NCBI GenBank assembly: GCA_009926035.1
Contig: RFPQ01000007.1
Coordinates: forward strand, 1 to 14,842
Length of the DNA stretch: 14,842 nucleotides
Source: Betaproteobacteria bacterium
GTDB taxonomy: Bacteria; Pseudomonadota; Gammaproteobacteria; Burkholderiales; Methylophilaceae
Reading direction: 5' to 3'
The notes under the pieces were generated by a model. That model did no database searches, was not told the DNA's origin, and was given only the letters and a program-made list of their open reading frames with translations. Shown here piece by piece: positions 7,903 to 14,276 of this stretch (the first letter of the stretch is position 1; each line of letters starts with the position of its first letter). The position numbers were made by a program, and so were the translations under genes.

Positions 7903-8480
7903 TATTGTTTTGCTTTAGGCCTAAAAGTTTTTACAATATCTTCATGGGTTTCGATGCGAGGACCATTTAAAAGATCTATACAATAAGGAACCGCAGCAAA
8001 AATACCATGGACCATTATTTCACCTTGATCATTTTTTAACCCCTCAAGCGTTTGAGCAATAGATTTAGGTTGGCCAGGCAAATTGATGATGAGTGTTTTT
8101 TTACGAACGACCGCAACTTGTCTTGATAAAATCGCAGTTGGAACAAAATGTAAACTAATTTGACGCATCTGCTCGCCAAAGCCAGGCATTTCACGATCCG
8201 CAATAGCTAAAGTGGCTTCAGGAGTTACATCTCTTAAAGCAGGTCCAGTCCCACCTGTTGTAAGAATTAAATCGCACAACTCGATATCTACAAAATTAAT
8301 CAATGAAGATTCAATCAAGGGTCTTTCGTCAGGGATAATTTTTTCTAAGGTTTCAAAAGGCGAACTTAAGGCTTTTTGAAGCCAAGACTTTAGATTAGGG
8401 ATGCCCTGATCTTCATATTCGCCTTTCGAAGCTCGATCGCTAATTGAAATGAGTCCAATTTTAGTGAACTTATTTTGCAT
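7902..8480 (-). CDS. mog: Molybdopterin adenylyltransferase (MogA)
   Basis: It adenylylates molybdopterin to MPT-AMP before molybdate insertion. It is 192 aa, like E. coli MogA (195). Motifs are ISISDRAS (11-18), IPDE (49-52), TTGGTGP (74-80), RDVTPEAT (83-90), REMPGFGE (96-103) and NLPGQPKS (133-140). MogA rather than MoaB is favoured by length and the MPGFGE segment. It implies at least one molybdoenzyme, which is not encoded here. It is the first gene of the leftward run; 56 bases separate it from the divergent PDZ gene. No clear ribosome-binding motif precedes the ATG. Confidence 0.94.
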   Translation of the reverse strand: MQNKFTKIGLISISDRASKGEYEDQGIPNLKSWLQKALSSPFETLEKIIPDERPLIESSLINFVDIELCDLILTTGGTGPALRDVTPEATLAIADREMPGFGEQMRQISLHFVPTAILSRQVAVVRKKTLIINLPGQPKSIAQTLEGLKNDQGEIMVHGIFAAVPYCIDLLNGPRIETHEDIVKTFRPKAKQ

Positions 8481-8526
8481 GGTAGGTCATAATTAGTGAA
8501 AGCTTGATCATAACATTATCGCTCTG

Positions 8527-8531
8527 AGAGG
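8527..8531 (+). promoter_or_regulatory. Strong Shine-Dalgarno of the PDZ protein gene
   Basis: AGAGG lies 5 bases before the ATG at 8537. This is one of the few well-placed ribosome-binding motifs in the window, and it fixes this start. Most genes here lack one and appear to rely on coupling. Confidence 0.7.
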
Positions 8532-8536
8532 ATCCT

Positions 8537-9292
8537 ATGCCGTTTAAACTTATTTTTATAATGCTGAATTTATTCAGTATGTTAGCTATCGCCGAAGAGA
8601 CAAATTTATTTCAAGCAAATTATCAAACTCAAAGTAACAACAACTTACATTCTCTGCAAAAAAAGCCGGATACGAAAATTTATGCTGGTATGAACAAAGA
8701 AAAAGACAATACTAGAATGTTAGAAGATGGGTATGACTTGATGGGGACGTCCTCATTTCAAGGACCTTTTGTAGAGCCCAATCAAGCGCTTAAACATGCC
8801 CAAGCTATCGAGGCAGATATAGTTTTAGTATACGATCGTAAAATAAACGAAATGACCCGATCAACTCGTTTGAGACAGATTCATGATGAAATGAAAAAAG
8901 ACAATAAGGGTCAAAAAAATACTGTGATTGAAGTTAGTGAAGCGGACTTAAATGATAAAAATAGTAAATTTGAATTTTATGCAACGTATTGGGCAAAATT
9001 GCCGCAACCTATTTTAGGTTTGCACGTTATTAAACTAGTTACTAAAAGTTCAGATACAAAAGAGACTCGGCAGGAGAGGGGTTTGAAAGTTATTGCAGTT
9101 ATTAAAGACTCACCGGCTTTTAAAGCCGGCATTCAAAAAGGTGATGTGGTTCTCGCATTAAATGACTCAAATACAGAGTCACCCGAAGAATTTTCTAAAT
9201 CAGTATTTAAACAACAAGGCAATAGGGTAAAAATAAAATTCGCGAGAGATGATGAAGAAAAAGAAGTAGCTGCTGAACTGAATCGAAGATAA
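8537..9292 (+). CDS. Exported PDZ-domain protein of unknown function
   Basis: It is 251 aa. Residues 1-19 are a Sec signal peptide (lysine at 4, hydrophobic core, AIA before Glu20), so it is likely periplasmic. Residues 20-60 are polar and probably disordered. A middle part contains DGYDLMGTSSFQG (64-76) and IEADIVLVYDRK (91-102), then FEFYATYWAKL (146-156). I recognise no named domain there. A C-terminal PDZ domain (about 182-248) has the peptide-binding-type segment VIKDSPAFKAGIQKGDVV (188-205). No protease domain is present, so it is not HtrA/Deg. It is transcribed alone, divergent from mog and convergent with yjgA. A chaperone, adaptor or envelope-stress role is possible but not shown. 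Confidence 0.85.
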   Translation: MPFKLIFIMLNLFSMLAIAEETNLFQANYQTQSNNNLHSLQKKPDTKIYAGMNKEKDNTRMLEDGYDLMGTSSFQGPFVEPNQALKHAQAIEADIVLVYDRKINEMTRSTRLRQIHDEMKKDNKGQKNTVIEVSEADLNDKNSKFEFYATYWAKLPQPILGLHVIKLVTKSSDTKETRQERGLKVIAVIKDSPAFKAGIQKGDVVLALNDSNTESPEEFSKSVFKQQGNRVKIKFARDDEEKEVAAELNRR

Positions 9293-9301
9293 TCTTATCT
9301 T
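9286..9301. repeat. Perfect palindrome spanning both stop codons of a convergent gene pair
   Basis: AAGATAA, TC, TTATCTT forms a 7-bp stem with a 2-base centre. The TAA of the PDZ gene (9290-9292) and the TAA of yjgA (9295-9297 on -) each sit in one arm. On the + strand a run of eight T (9309-9316) begins 8 bases beyond the stem. This may be a weak terminator for the PDZ gene, but the stem is short and AT-rich and the distance is unfavourable. Confidence 0.4.
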
Positions 9302-9795
9302 TCAATAATTTTTTTTATTAATTTAAATAGTTCCCGATTATATTTAGGCGGTTTATTTTTATTCTTCTCTTCCACAGCCTCTTTGATTGTATTTAAGAGA
9401 ATTAATTTTTCTTCAGTAGGAAATTTTGTTAAGAAATCATTAACACTTCCCGGCTCTTCAACTAATTTTTTTCGCCATAATTCTACGTTATGAAAATGTT
9501 GTTTTTCTTTGAGCTCTTGCTGATCCCAAAAAGTCATAATAGTATTTAATTCACTTGAATCAAAATTTCTCATAAGCTTACCAATATATTGACTTTGGCG
9601 CCTTTTGGCGCTGTTGCTTGTAATTTTTTGCATCACTAAAATTGCTTCAAATAAATTTATTGGCAAATCCAGCGCTTTTAATTTTGACAATGATAAATCA
9701 CACAATTTTAATCCAAGTGATTGAAGTTTCTCAGCCTCAAGCTTAAGTTGTGTCCTGCTGACGCTATTTTTTTCTAGATCTTTGTCTTTTGCCAT
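9295..9795 (-). CDS. darP: YjgA/DarP family ribosome assembly factor (DUF615)
   Basis: In E. coli this protein binds late 50S precursors and promotes maturation of the 23S peptidyl-transferase region. It is 166 aa here, slightly shorter than E. coli (183). Family signatures are SRTQLKLEAEKLQSLG (13-28), LDLPI (42-46), and the conserved RRQSQYIGKLMR (65-76), then a charged, lysine-rich C-terminal half ending in NRELFKLIKKII. No membrane segment or signal peptide is seen. It is divergent from pmbA with 41 bases between them, the same pairing as yjgA/pmbA in E. coli. Its stop is two bases from that of the convergent PDZ gene. Confidence 0.9.
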   Translation of the reverse strand: MAKDKDLEKNSVSRTQLKLEAEKLQSLGLKLCDLSLSKLKALDLPINLFEAILVMQKITSNSAKRRQSQYIGKLMRNFDSSELNTIMTFWDQQELKEKQHFHNVELWRKKLVEEPGSVNDFLTKFPTEEKLILLNTIKEAVEEKNKNKPPKYNRELFKLIKKIIER

Positions 9796-9817
9796 ATGTA
9801 TATTAAGTGAGTTTAAA
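9789..9817 (+). promoter_or_regulatory. Possible pmbA promoter
   Basis: TTGCCA (9789-9794) and TTTAAA (9812-9817) are 17 bases apart, giving a predicted start near 9825 and a leader of about 12 bases before the ATG at 9837. The -35 matches 5/6 and the -10 only 4/6. AT-rich DNA gives such matches by chance. Confidence 0.3.
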
Positions 9818-9836
9818 GAGTGACTATTTCTAAGTT

Positions 9837-11207
9837 ATGATAGCAGGGTTTACTTTTCCACTTAGTATAGACATGAAAAAAAATCAATTTGATTTGGAGC
9901 ATTTAAAAAAAATTGCCGACCATGCTTTAGATTATGCAAAAAAAATAGGTGCGACTGCATCTGAGGTGGAAGTAAGTTTCGGGACAGGCAAAAATATTTC
10001 TGTTCGCTTAGGTGCCCTTGAAACCCTTGAAATTAATAGAGATAAAGGATTCTCTGTCACTCTTTTTAATGGTCAGCGGAAGGGCAGTTCAAGCTCATCT
10101 GATTTATCAATACAAAGTATTGATGATACGGTTGATGCTGCTTTTAATATTGCTCGTTACACCGCGCCAGATCCTTTATTTGGATTGGCTGATAAAAGTC
10201 TTATGGCAAATAATATGAAAGATCTTGATCTTCATAATGCATGGGATATTTCTATAGATCATATGATTGATCTTGCAAAAATATGCGAGGCCTCAGCATT
10301 TGACGTAAGTAAAAAAATTACAAATTCTGAGGGTGCTAGCATCTCTTCTTCTGAGGGTATTTTTATTTATGCAAATAGCCATGGTTTTATAGGTGGCTAT
10401 CCAACATCTAGACATTCGATTGGTTGTTCTGTAATTGCTGAAGAAAAATCGATGATGCAAAGAGATTACTGGTATTCATCTGCAAGGCATGTTGTGGATT
10501 TGGAGCCTATTGATTCAGTTGGCAGATCAGCAGGAAACCGAACACTTTCTCGATTGGGAGCTAAAAAAATTCATACTTGCCATGCTCCTGTTATTTTTGA
10601 GGCACCAATCGCTAAAGGACTTATTTCATCTCTTATTTCAGCTATTTCGGGGGGTAATTTATACCGTCAATCTTCATTTCTTTTGGACTCGCTTGGGAAG
10701 AAAGTAGCAAGTGATCAGTTGACCATTGAAGAGGACCCTTTCATTTTACGTGGAGACGCAAGCTCTATGTTTGATGATGAAGGGGTAGCAACGCATTCTC
10801 GATTATTAGTTGATCAAGGGATTATTAATGGATATCTTTTATCTTCTTATTCAGCTAAAAAGCTTGGCATGCAATCAACAGGAAATGCTGGTGGAGCGCA
10901 TAATTTAATTGTGAAGACAGGTAATCAAGATCTTAATGGCCTTATTAAAACAATGCATAAAGGTTTGCTTGTAACAGAACTACTCGGCCACGGATTAAAT
11001 ATGGTGACTGGAGATTATTCACGAGGCGCTTCAGGTTATTGGATTGAAGATGGAGTGATTGCTTATCCAGTTGAAGAAATTACGATTGCAGGCAATATGA
11101 AAGATATGTTGAAACAGATTGTTGCGATTGGAAATGATGTTTACAAAAATGGGTCGAAGCACACTGGCTCGATCTTGCTTGAAACAATGAGTATCGCTTC
11201 TAGTTGA
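9837..11207 (+). CDS. pmbA: PmbA/TldE subunit of the TldD-TldE metalloprotease
   Basis: TldE forms a heterodimer with TldD that degrades unfolded peptides, matures microcin B17 in E. coli, and affects CcdA stability. This is 456 aa (E. coli about 450). It lacks the HExxxH metal site, as expected for TldE and unlike TldD. Recognisable segments are SVRLGALETLE (55-65), GFSVTLFNGQRKGSSS (71-86), FDDEGVAT (312-319) and the C-terminal TELLGHGLNMVTGDYSRGASG (380-400). The ATG at 9837 is chosen because it follows the possible promoter. ATG at 9873 (Met13) is an alternative that starts nearer family N termini; neither has a good ribosome-binding site. tldD must lie elsewhere. It is convergent with mlaA. 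Confidence 0.95.
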   Translation: MIAGFTFPLSIDMKKNQFDLEHLKKIADHALDYAKKIGATASEVEVSFGTGKNISVRLGALETLEINRDKGFSVTLFNGQRKGSSSSSDLSIQSIDDTVDAAFNIARYTAPDPLFGLADKSLMANNMKDLDLHNAWDISIDHMIDLAKICEASAFDVSKKITNSEGASISSSEGIFIYANSHGFIGGYPTSRHSIGCSVIAEEKSMMQRDYWYSSARHVVDLEPIDSVGRSAGNRTLSRLGAKKIHTCHAPVIFEAPIAKGLISSLISAISGGNLYRQSSFLLDSLGKKVASDQLTIEEDPFILRGDASSMFDDEGVATHSRLLVDQGIINGYLLSSYSAKKLGMQSTGNAGGAHNLIVKTGNQDLNGLIKTMHKGLLVTELLGHGLNMVTGDYSRGASGYWIEDGVIAYPVEEITIAGNMKDMLKQIVAIGNDVYKNGSKHTGSILLETMSIASS

Positions 11208-11218
11208 AGAAAAACTAG
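11200..11218. repeat. Inverted repeat over the convergent pmbA and mlaA stops
   Basis: CTAGTT (11200-11205) pairs with AACTAG (11213-11218) around a 7-base loop. The pmbA TGA (11205-11207) begins at the left arm and the mlaA TAG (11215-11217 on -) lies in the right arm. The six-base stem has no T-run after it on +. It could be a weak bidirectional end signal or chance. Confidence 0.3.
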
Positions 11219-11940
11219 TTACCTAAGGGAATATTATAAGGTTTAACTCCACTGTCATTTTCATCTGATCCATCTTTGACTAAATTTTCTCTATTTTGCA
11301 TATAACTATCACGCATATATGCATATGGATCGAAAGCTTTATCTCTAATATCGATGTCATCCATAAGTTCGGCACGTTTATCAATAACGGCTACACCAAT
11401 TAAAGCCCATTTAGCAGGATCATCATTTATATAACCAATTGGGTTAAAGAAATATGCGTCAGTTAGGAATCCAATACCATCTCTAGTGCTTGATGGGCCA
11501 AGGAAAGGTAAAACTAAATATGCACCACTACCCAAGCCATAGTAACCCAGTGTTTGACCAAAATCTTCTTTAGTTCGAGCACCACCAATTTTTGAATGAA
11601 CATCAAAAAAACCAAGAATTCCAACGGTTGTATTTAAAGCTACCCGACCTGTTGTATTAGCTGCTTGCTTAAATTTAAATTGAAATACTTCGTTCACAAG
11701 AGTTACAACATCAAAGATATTTTTAAAGAAATTATTAACACCCTTTTGAATTGGAGTTGGAGTAATCGCTTGATAGCCTTGAGCTACGGGTTTTAAAGCA
11801 GCTTTATCTACAACATCATTAAATTTATAAACTACTCGATTCAGCCCTTCGAGTGGATCTTTATTTTGTTGGGTAGCACAACCAAGCATGAAGCAAGAAA
11901 GTAGGATTCCGAAGAGAAATCTATGGATGAATTTTTTCAT
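11215..11940 (-). CDS. mlaA: MlaA/VacJ outer-membrane lipoprotein
   Basis: MlaA removes mislocalised phospholipids from the outer leaflet of the outer membrane and passes them to periplasmic MlaC. From ATG at 11938-11940 it is 241 aa. It begins MKKF, then a hydrophobic stretch and a lipobox ending at Cys21 (LGC). Family motifs follow: DPLEGLNRVVYKFND, PTPIQKGVNNFF, TGRVALNTTVGILGFFD, EDFGQTLGYYGLGSG and YLVLPFLGPSSTRDG. An in-frame GTG at 11947-11949 would add only MAL and is less typical. The other mla genes are not nearby, which is usual. It follows phr on the same strand after a 110-base gap carrying its own predicted promoter and a palindrome. Confidence 0.96.
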   Translation of the reverse strand: MKKFIHRFLFGILLSCFMLGCATQQNKDPLEGLNRVVYKFNDVVDKAALKPVAQGYQAITPTPIQKGVNNFFKNIFDVVTLVNEVFQFKFKQAANTTGRVALNTTVGILGFFDVHSKIGGARTKEDFGQTLGYYGLGSGAYLVLPFLGPSSTRDGIGFLTDAYFFNPIGYINDDPAKWALIGVAVIDKRAELMDDIDIRDKAFDPYAYMRDSYMQNRENLVKDGSDENDSGVKPYNIPLGN

Positions 11941-11949
11941 TAAAGCCAC

Positions 11950-11968
11950 TTCATTTAAGTTAAATGAA
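11950..11968. repeat. 19-bp palindrome, candidate operator of mlaA
   Basis: TTCATTTAA, G, TTAAATGAA is a perfect inverted repeat with 9-base arms and a single central base. It begins 9 bases upstream of the mlaA ATG, directly abuts the predicted -10 box and covers the predicted transcription start. That position and size fit a site for a dimeric repressor. It could also fold in RNA next to the start codon. Confidence 0.5.
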
Positions 11969-11996
11969 TTATCTACGAATGTTGTTTTTATGTCTA
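11968..11996 (-). promoter_or_regulatory. Likely sigma70 promoter of mlaA
   Basis: On the minus strand TAGACA (11991-11996, 5/6 to TTGACA) is followed after exactly 17 bases by GATAAT (11968-11973, 5/6 to TATAAT). The predicted transcript starts near 11961, giving a leader of about 20 bases. mlaA can therefore probably be expressed apart from the upstream phr operon. Confidence 0.6.
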
Positions 11997-12051
11997 TAAC
12001 TTAATTGGAATATTATGTTTGCACCCATTTTGTTGCATAAAAACAACATTC
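11977..12051. repeat. Perfect 16-bp inverted repeat pair between phr and mlaA
   Basis: The 16 bases at 11977-11992 (GAATGTTGTTTTTATG) recur inverted and without mismatch at 12036-12051, separated by 43 bases. The right arm touches the first base of the phr stop. The left arm lies in the spacer and -35 edge of the mlaA promoter. A smaller stem, TGTTG/CAACA at 12031-12048, shares bases with the right arm and would exclude it. In the phr transcript the pair could form a long 3' hairpin; no T-run follows for a terminator. Confidence 0.75.
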
Positions 12052-13457
12052 TATGTTTTTGAATGTCTATAAAGAGCTAAAGCTTTAATTCGCTGCGATG
12101 CATGATCAATAATGGGTTGAGGGTAGTTAATTTTGTGAAAATTTTGACTGAGCCAGGGGCTGTGAATCTCATCGTCATTAAAAATACTGAGTTCAGGGAT
12201 GTATTTTTTAATAAATTTACCTTCTGGATCGAATCTTAAAGATTGCGTAATAGGGTTAAAGATTCTAAACCAAGGCTGAGCATCACATCCTGTAGAAGCT
12301 GCCCATTGCCAGCCACCATTATTAGCGCTTAAATCGAAATCAATTAGTTTTTCTGCAAAGTAAGCTTCACCCCATCGCCAATCAACCAGAAGATCTTTGA
12401 CTAAAAAAGAGGCAGCAATCATTCGAAGCCTATTATGCATAAAACCAGTTTGATTAAGTTGTCTCATCGCAGCATCCACAATAGGGTAACCGGTTTTACC
12501 TTCTGTCCATGCTTTGAAATATTTGGGATTATTTTCAAATACAATCGATTCATATTCTTTTTTGAAGGCTTTGCCGAGGGCTACATCAGGGCGATGAAAT
12601 AAAATTTGAAAATAAAATTCGCGCCATATTAATTCATTTAACCACGTTTCACTACCCTCACTAAATGACTCTAAAGCTAATCGAAAAAGTTGCCTTACGG
12701 AGACTGTACCAAATCGTAAATGGACAGATAGATAAGAAACACCTTTGATTGAAGGAAAATCACGTGTTTTTTTATAAAGTGCAATTCTCTTTTTAAAATC
12801 TTCGACCAATAACTTTCCTCCCGTCATCCCTGTGTGAATTTTAATTTGATCGAGATCAGTGAAATGAAAACCCATATCTTTAAGCGTTATCATAGGGGTA
12901 GATTTAAATTGAGAAAGATTTTTGATAAAGGGCTCAGTATCAAAGCGAGGCAGTGTAGTTATGCTAAGTTTTTTTAAGTAATTATTTTTGTAGGGCGTAA
13001 AAACGGTATAGGGTTTTGCGAGTGCTGTGAGAATTTCATTTTTTTCAAAAACTACCTGATCTTTAAAATCATAAAATGCAATATTTTTTTTAATGGCAAG
13101 ATTTTTTATTGCCGCATCTCGCTTAATAGCCTGAGGCTCATAATCTCTATTAGTATAGATTGCCTCAATTTTGAATTCATCAATTACTCGAGAAATAGCA
13201 TCGGAAGCAAAATCATAGGCCACAATTAGATCAGAATTTTTTTCTATAAGACTTTCCTTAAGCTCTTTAACGCTTTCCCAAATAAATTCAACACGTCTAT
13301 CTTGTTTATTCTTTAGGGCGTTTAAAATTTCTTTATCAAAAATAAAAATACAAAACACGTGATTAGATTCTTGCAGCGCAAAAGATAGGGCGGCATGATC
13401 ATAATCACGTAAATCTCTTCTAAACCAAACGAGTGAATTGTTAAATTTTTTATTCAC
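12051..13457 (-). CDS. phrB: Deoxyribodipyrimidine photolyase (class I CPD type); GTG start
   Basis: It uses near-UV/blue light and reduced FAD to split cyclobutane pyrimidine dimers. It is 468 aa (E. coli 472). The antenna-binding alpha/beta domain begins SLVWFRRDLRDYDHAAL (8-24). The FAD domain has LIWREFYFQ (276-284), KTGYPIVDAAMRQL (321-334), MHNRLRM (340-346), KDLLVDW (354-360), ANNGGWQWAAS (378-388) and FRIFNP (397-402). Trp360 and Trp383 match E. coli Trp359 and Trp382. The residue aligned with E. coli Trp306 is Phe307, so the exposed end of the electron chain is altered. GTG at 13455-13457 is the only start that keeps the N terminus and overlaps the rlmH stop by 8 bases. A cryptochrome-like or (6-4) enzyme is less likely. 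Confidence 0.94.
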   Translation of the reverse strand: MNKKFNNSLVWFRRDLRDYDHAALSFALQESNHVFCIFIFDKEILNALKNKQDRRVEFIWESVKELKESLIEKNSDLIVAYDFASDAISRVIDEFKIEAIYTNRDYEPQAIKRDAAIKNLAIKKNIAFYDFKDQVVFEKNEILTALAKPYTVFTPYKNNYLKKLSITTLPRFDTEPFIKNLSQFKSTPMITLKDMGFHFTDLDQIKIHTGMTGGKLLVEDFKKRIALYKKTRDFPSIKGVSYLSVHLRFGTVSVRQLFRLALESFSEGSETWLNELIWREFYFQILFHRPDVALGKAFKKEYESIVFENNPKYFKAWTEGKTGYPIVDAAMRQLNQTGFMHNRLRMIAASFLVKDLLVDWRWGEAYFAEKLIDFDLSANNGGWQWAASTGCDAQPWFRIFNPITQSLRFDPEGKFIKKYIPELSIFNDDEIHSPWLSQNFHKINYPQPIIDHASQRIKALALYRHSKT

Positions 13458-13911
13458 GATGATAGGGGTGATTTTCTAATATCGAGTGTGCTCGATAGAG
13501 TTGTTCTGCAATTAAGACTCTAACAAATGCATGAGGAAAAGTTGATTTAGAGAGACTCCAGACGAGATTAGCTTTGTGAAGAATATCTTCATGAACACCG
13601 TCTGCGCCGCCGATTACAAAAGTAATATGTTTAAAATGCTCTGACCAATGTTTTAATTTTTGAGCGAGCTCTTGTGATGTGAATTGGAGTCCTTTTTCAT
13701 CAAGCACAATTAAAAATTCCTTATCGAGATGAGATAAAATTCTTTCAGCCTCACTCATTTTTTTTTGCTCTATAGAATCAAATTTTTTTTTAGGATTGAT
13801 TTCTATAAGCTGAAGAGTAAAGTCGCGATCAAGCCTTGAAATATAGCTATCAAAAGCTTCGTTAATCCAGGCTGGCATTTTATTGCCAATTGAAATAATT
13901 TTAATCTTCAA
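13450..13911 (-). CDS. rlmH: 23S rRNA m3-pseudouridine-1915 methyltransferase RlmH; TTG start
   Basis: It N3-methylates pseudouridine 1915 in helix 69 of 23S rRNA, acting on assembled 70S ribosomes. It is 153 aa, the usual size. SPOUT-fold motifs are VLDEKG (69-74), FVIGGADG (98-105) with the SAM-binding knot, SLSKSTFPHAFVR (119-131) and the C-terminal HPYHRE. The start is TTG (13909-13911), which overlaps the rsfS stop in the 4-base TTGA; no ATG is available upstream of the conserved N terminus. rsfS-rlmH is a conserved ribosome-related pair. Confidence 0.96.
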   Translation of the reverse strand: MKIKIISIGNKMPAWINEAFDSYISRLDRDFTLQLIEINPKKKFDSIEQKKMSEAERILSHLDKEFLIVLDEKGLQFTSQELAQKLKHWSEHFKHITFVIGGADGVHEDILHKANLVWSLSKSTFPHAFVRVLIAEQLYRAHSILENHPYHRE

Positions 13912-14270
13912 TGAAGCGAACTAATTTTTTTAGTAGATTGCTTTTTAGAGGGCTCAATCCATAACTGCTCAAGATTGTAATAGGCGCGTGTCGTAGGAAG
14001 CATAATGTGAACAATCACATCATCGACGTCTACGAGAACCCATTCCCCTTCTTTTTCACCTTCAACACCATTGATATGAATATTAAGAGACTTCATTTTT
14101 TCACAAACATTATGAGCAAGCGCTTTTGTTTGTCTAATTGAATTGGCGCTCGCAATCACCATAAAACTAGTCACAGTTGTAATTTTTCTTACGTCAATGA
14201 CTTCTATATCAAACGCCTTTATGTCTTCAAGCGCCTCAACTACCGCTTTTTTAATATCATTCAAAGTCAT
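13908..14270 (-). CDS. rsfS: Ribosomal silencing factor RsfS (Iojap family)
   Basis: It binds ribosomal protein uL14 on the 50S subunit and blocks joining with 30S, lowering translation in stationary phase or starvation. It is 120 aa. Iojap-domain signatures are IEVIDVRKIT (22-31), FMVIASANSIRQTKALAHNV (36-55), GVEGEKEGEWVLVDVDDVIVH (68-88, read in parts) and the aromatic stretch RAYYNLEQLW (94-103). A polar lysine/serine tail follows. Its ATG lies 6 bases after the panD stop and its stop overlaps rlmH. In many proteobacteria this gene follows nadD; here it follows panD, a less usual neighbour. Confidence 0.95.
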   Translation of the reverse strand: MTLNDIKKAVVEALEDIKAFDIEVIDVRKITTVTSFMVIASANSIRQTKALAHNVCEKMKSLNIHINGVEGEKEGEWVLVDVDDVIVHIMLPTTRAYYNLEQLWIEPSKKQSTKKISSLH

Positions 14271-14276
14271 CGATAA

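Noticed and set aside
567..8480. A novel multi-gene system in the mog-to-lysC run
   Set aside because: Every gene is a known housekeeping gene, and the neighbour pairs (thiL-pgpA, pncC-recA-recX-alaS-lysC) are widespread in proteobacteria.
10012..10707. Short + frames inside pmbA
   Set aside because: Both lie in another frame of a conserved gene; their leucine-rich translations come from AT-rich sequence.
11947..11949. GTG start for mlaA
   Set aside because: It adds only three residues before a typical MKK lipoprotein signal peptide that starts at ATG 11938-11940.
11977..12051. Miniature transposon (MITE) or insertion sequence
   Set aside because: The terminal repeats are perfect, but the unit is 75 bases, no target-site duplication flanks it, and no second copy is present in this window.
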